A stretch of DNA of 64,000 nucleotides from Globicatella sulfidifaciens DSM 15739 (GTDB lineage: Bacteria; Bacillota; Bacilli; Lactobacillales; Aerococcaceae): positions 1 through 64,000 of the forward strand of contig NZ_FUWO01000006.1 of NCBI RefSeq assembly GCF_900167405.1, in the 5' to 3' direction. The notes under the pieces were generated by a model. That model did not search any database, was not told where the DNA came from, and was given only the letters and a program-made list of their open reading frames with translations. How positions within the stretch are numbered: the stretch's first letter is position 1; each line of letters begins with the position of its first letter. Of the stretch, positions 63,564 to 64,000 are shown one piece after another. The position numbers and the translations under genes were made by a program.

Positions 63564-64000
63564 ATGAAACAAATACTTGTGTTAGGTGGAACGAATTTTT
63601 TTGGTAAAAAAACTGTCCAATTACTATTAGATAAAGGCTATGACGTGACTGTTGCGACGCGAGGTAACAATCCTGTTCCGTTTGAGGGTCAGGTGCAACA
63701 TATTGTGTTAGATGCGAGCGATGCAGCTCATGCTGGTTGGCAAGCAGTTCAAGCACAACAGTGGGATGCAGTATTCGATAATATCTGTTATAACGCTGAG
63801 GATGCACGAATCCGTATTGAAAAATTTGGTCAACAATTGAAACACTATTACTTTACCTCTTCATTGGCAACCTATGCGGGAAATAAAGACGGATATGTAG
63901 AGGCGGACTTTGATCCATTAACCTATGATATTGATCCAAACAAAACGGTTGATTACGGTGAAGGCAAGCGTCAAGCAGAACAGGTTTTGTTCACCCAAGC
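63564..64000 (+). CDS. NAD-dependent epimerase/dehydratase-like protein (partial, runs off the right edge)
   Basis: ATG 63564, behind AAAGGTGAAGGAA, opens a frame of 145 codons that continues past the window. The N-terminus MKQILVLGGTNFFGKKTVQL contains the Rossmann GGTNFFG dinucleotide-binding motif of extended short-chain dehydrogenases. HYYFTSSLATYAG carries the active-site serine/threonine region, and a YGEGKRQAE segment fits the YxxxK motif. It belongs to the NAD(P)-dependent epimerase/reductase group; the substrate is unknown. Codon use returns to the host style. Confidence 0.88.
   Translation, partial: MKQILVLGGTNFFGKKTVQLLLDKGYDVTVATRGNNPVPFEGQVQHIVLDASDAAHAGWQAVQAQQWDAVFDNICYNAEDARIRIEKFGQQLKHYYFTSSLATYAGNKDGYVEADFDPLTYDIDPNKTVDYGEGKRQAEQVLFTQ

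Noticed and set aside
63532-63807. A 91-codon minus-strand frame at the right end
   Set aside because: It is the reverse of the Rossmann-fold epimerase-like gene that starts at 63564 with a ribosome site and a clear GGTNFFG motif.

Overview
This is a low-GC Gram-positive chromosome segment, most likely Lactobacillales. The host genes include EzrA, a NifS/ThiI pair, a complete lower mevalonate branch with type 2 IPP isomerase, and the tdk-prfA-prmC-sua5-glyA-upp order usual in lactic acid bacteria. An Aerococcaceae-like source is a guess. Host genes favour CGT/CGC arginine codons and have tidy AGGAGG-type ribosome sites. About 9 kb near the right end is clearly more AT-rich, uses AGA and ATA codons, and is a foreign integrated element.

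Layout. 1-1.5 kb: the start of a TnpB-like transposase runs off the left edge, followed by a secreted protein with two FMN-attachment motifs. 1.6-9.4 kb: comEA-comEC (DNA uptake), ezrA (division), cysteine desulfurase and thiI (tRNA thiolation). 9.5-11 kb: thiol peroxidase, a candidate structured RNA with its own promoter and terminator, and a Sir2 deacylase. 11.4-13.8 kb: proBA on the minus strand. 14.2-18.2 kb: secG-est-rnr-smpB. 18.3-29.1 kb: a DMT transporter, a YtnP-like lactonase, an acyl-CoA dehydrogenase with a cre-like site plus a thiolase, a heterodimeric ABC exporter and an anchored type-B carboxylesterase.

29.3-36.6 kb is a thiamine salvage and uptake region with two divergent TPP riboswitches. 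One controls thiZXY-thiM-thiD-thiE (minus strand), the other tenA-thiW (plus strand). No thiC or thiG is present, so the cell appears to import and recycle the pyrimidine and thiazole halves. 37.3-46.8 kb: tdk, prfA, prmC, sua5, glyA, upp, a CpXC protein, a flavodoxin-like protein, rpiA and pyrimidine-nucleoside phosphorylase. 47.2-51.6 kb: mvaK1-mvaD-mvaK2-fni on the minus strand. 51.9-54.4 kb: coaA-guaA.

54.4-63.4 kb is an integrated mobilizable element in the 3' end of guaA, bounded by an 11-bp direct repeat. Its order is a glycine-zipper peptide, an HTH repressor, an excisionase-like protein, a tyrosine integrase, an RHH protein, a VirE-type replication protein, a candidate oriT, mobC, a broken relaxase and a UvrA-like/MarR cargo pair. 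A piece that looks like the relaxase C-terminus lies inverted at the far end, so the element seems to have rearranged and lost its own relaxase. The original guaA terminator lies just outside the right repeat, followed by a partial NAD-dependent epimerase.

Many intergenic regions carry either members of a dispersed hairpin family (GGGAGTAGGCA-type arms), some of which act as terminators, or short degenerate tandem repeats whose unit differs from locus to locus.
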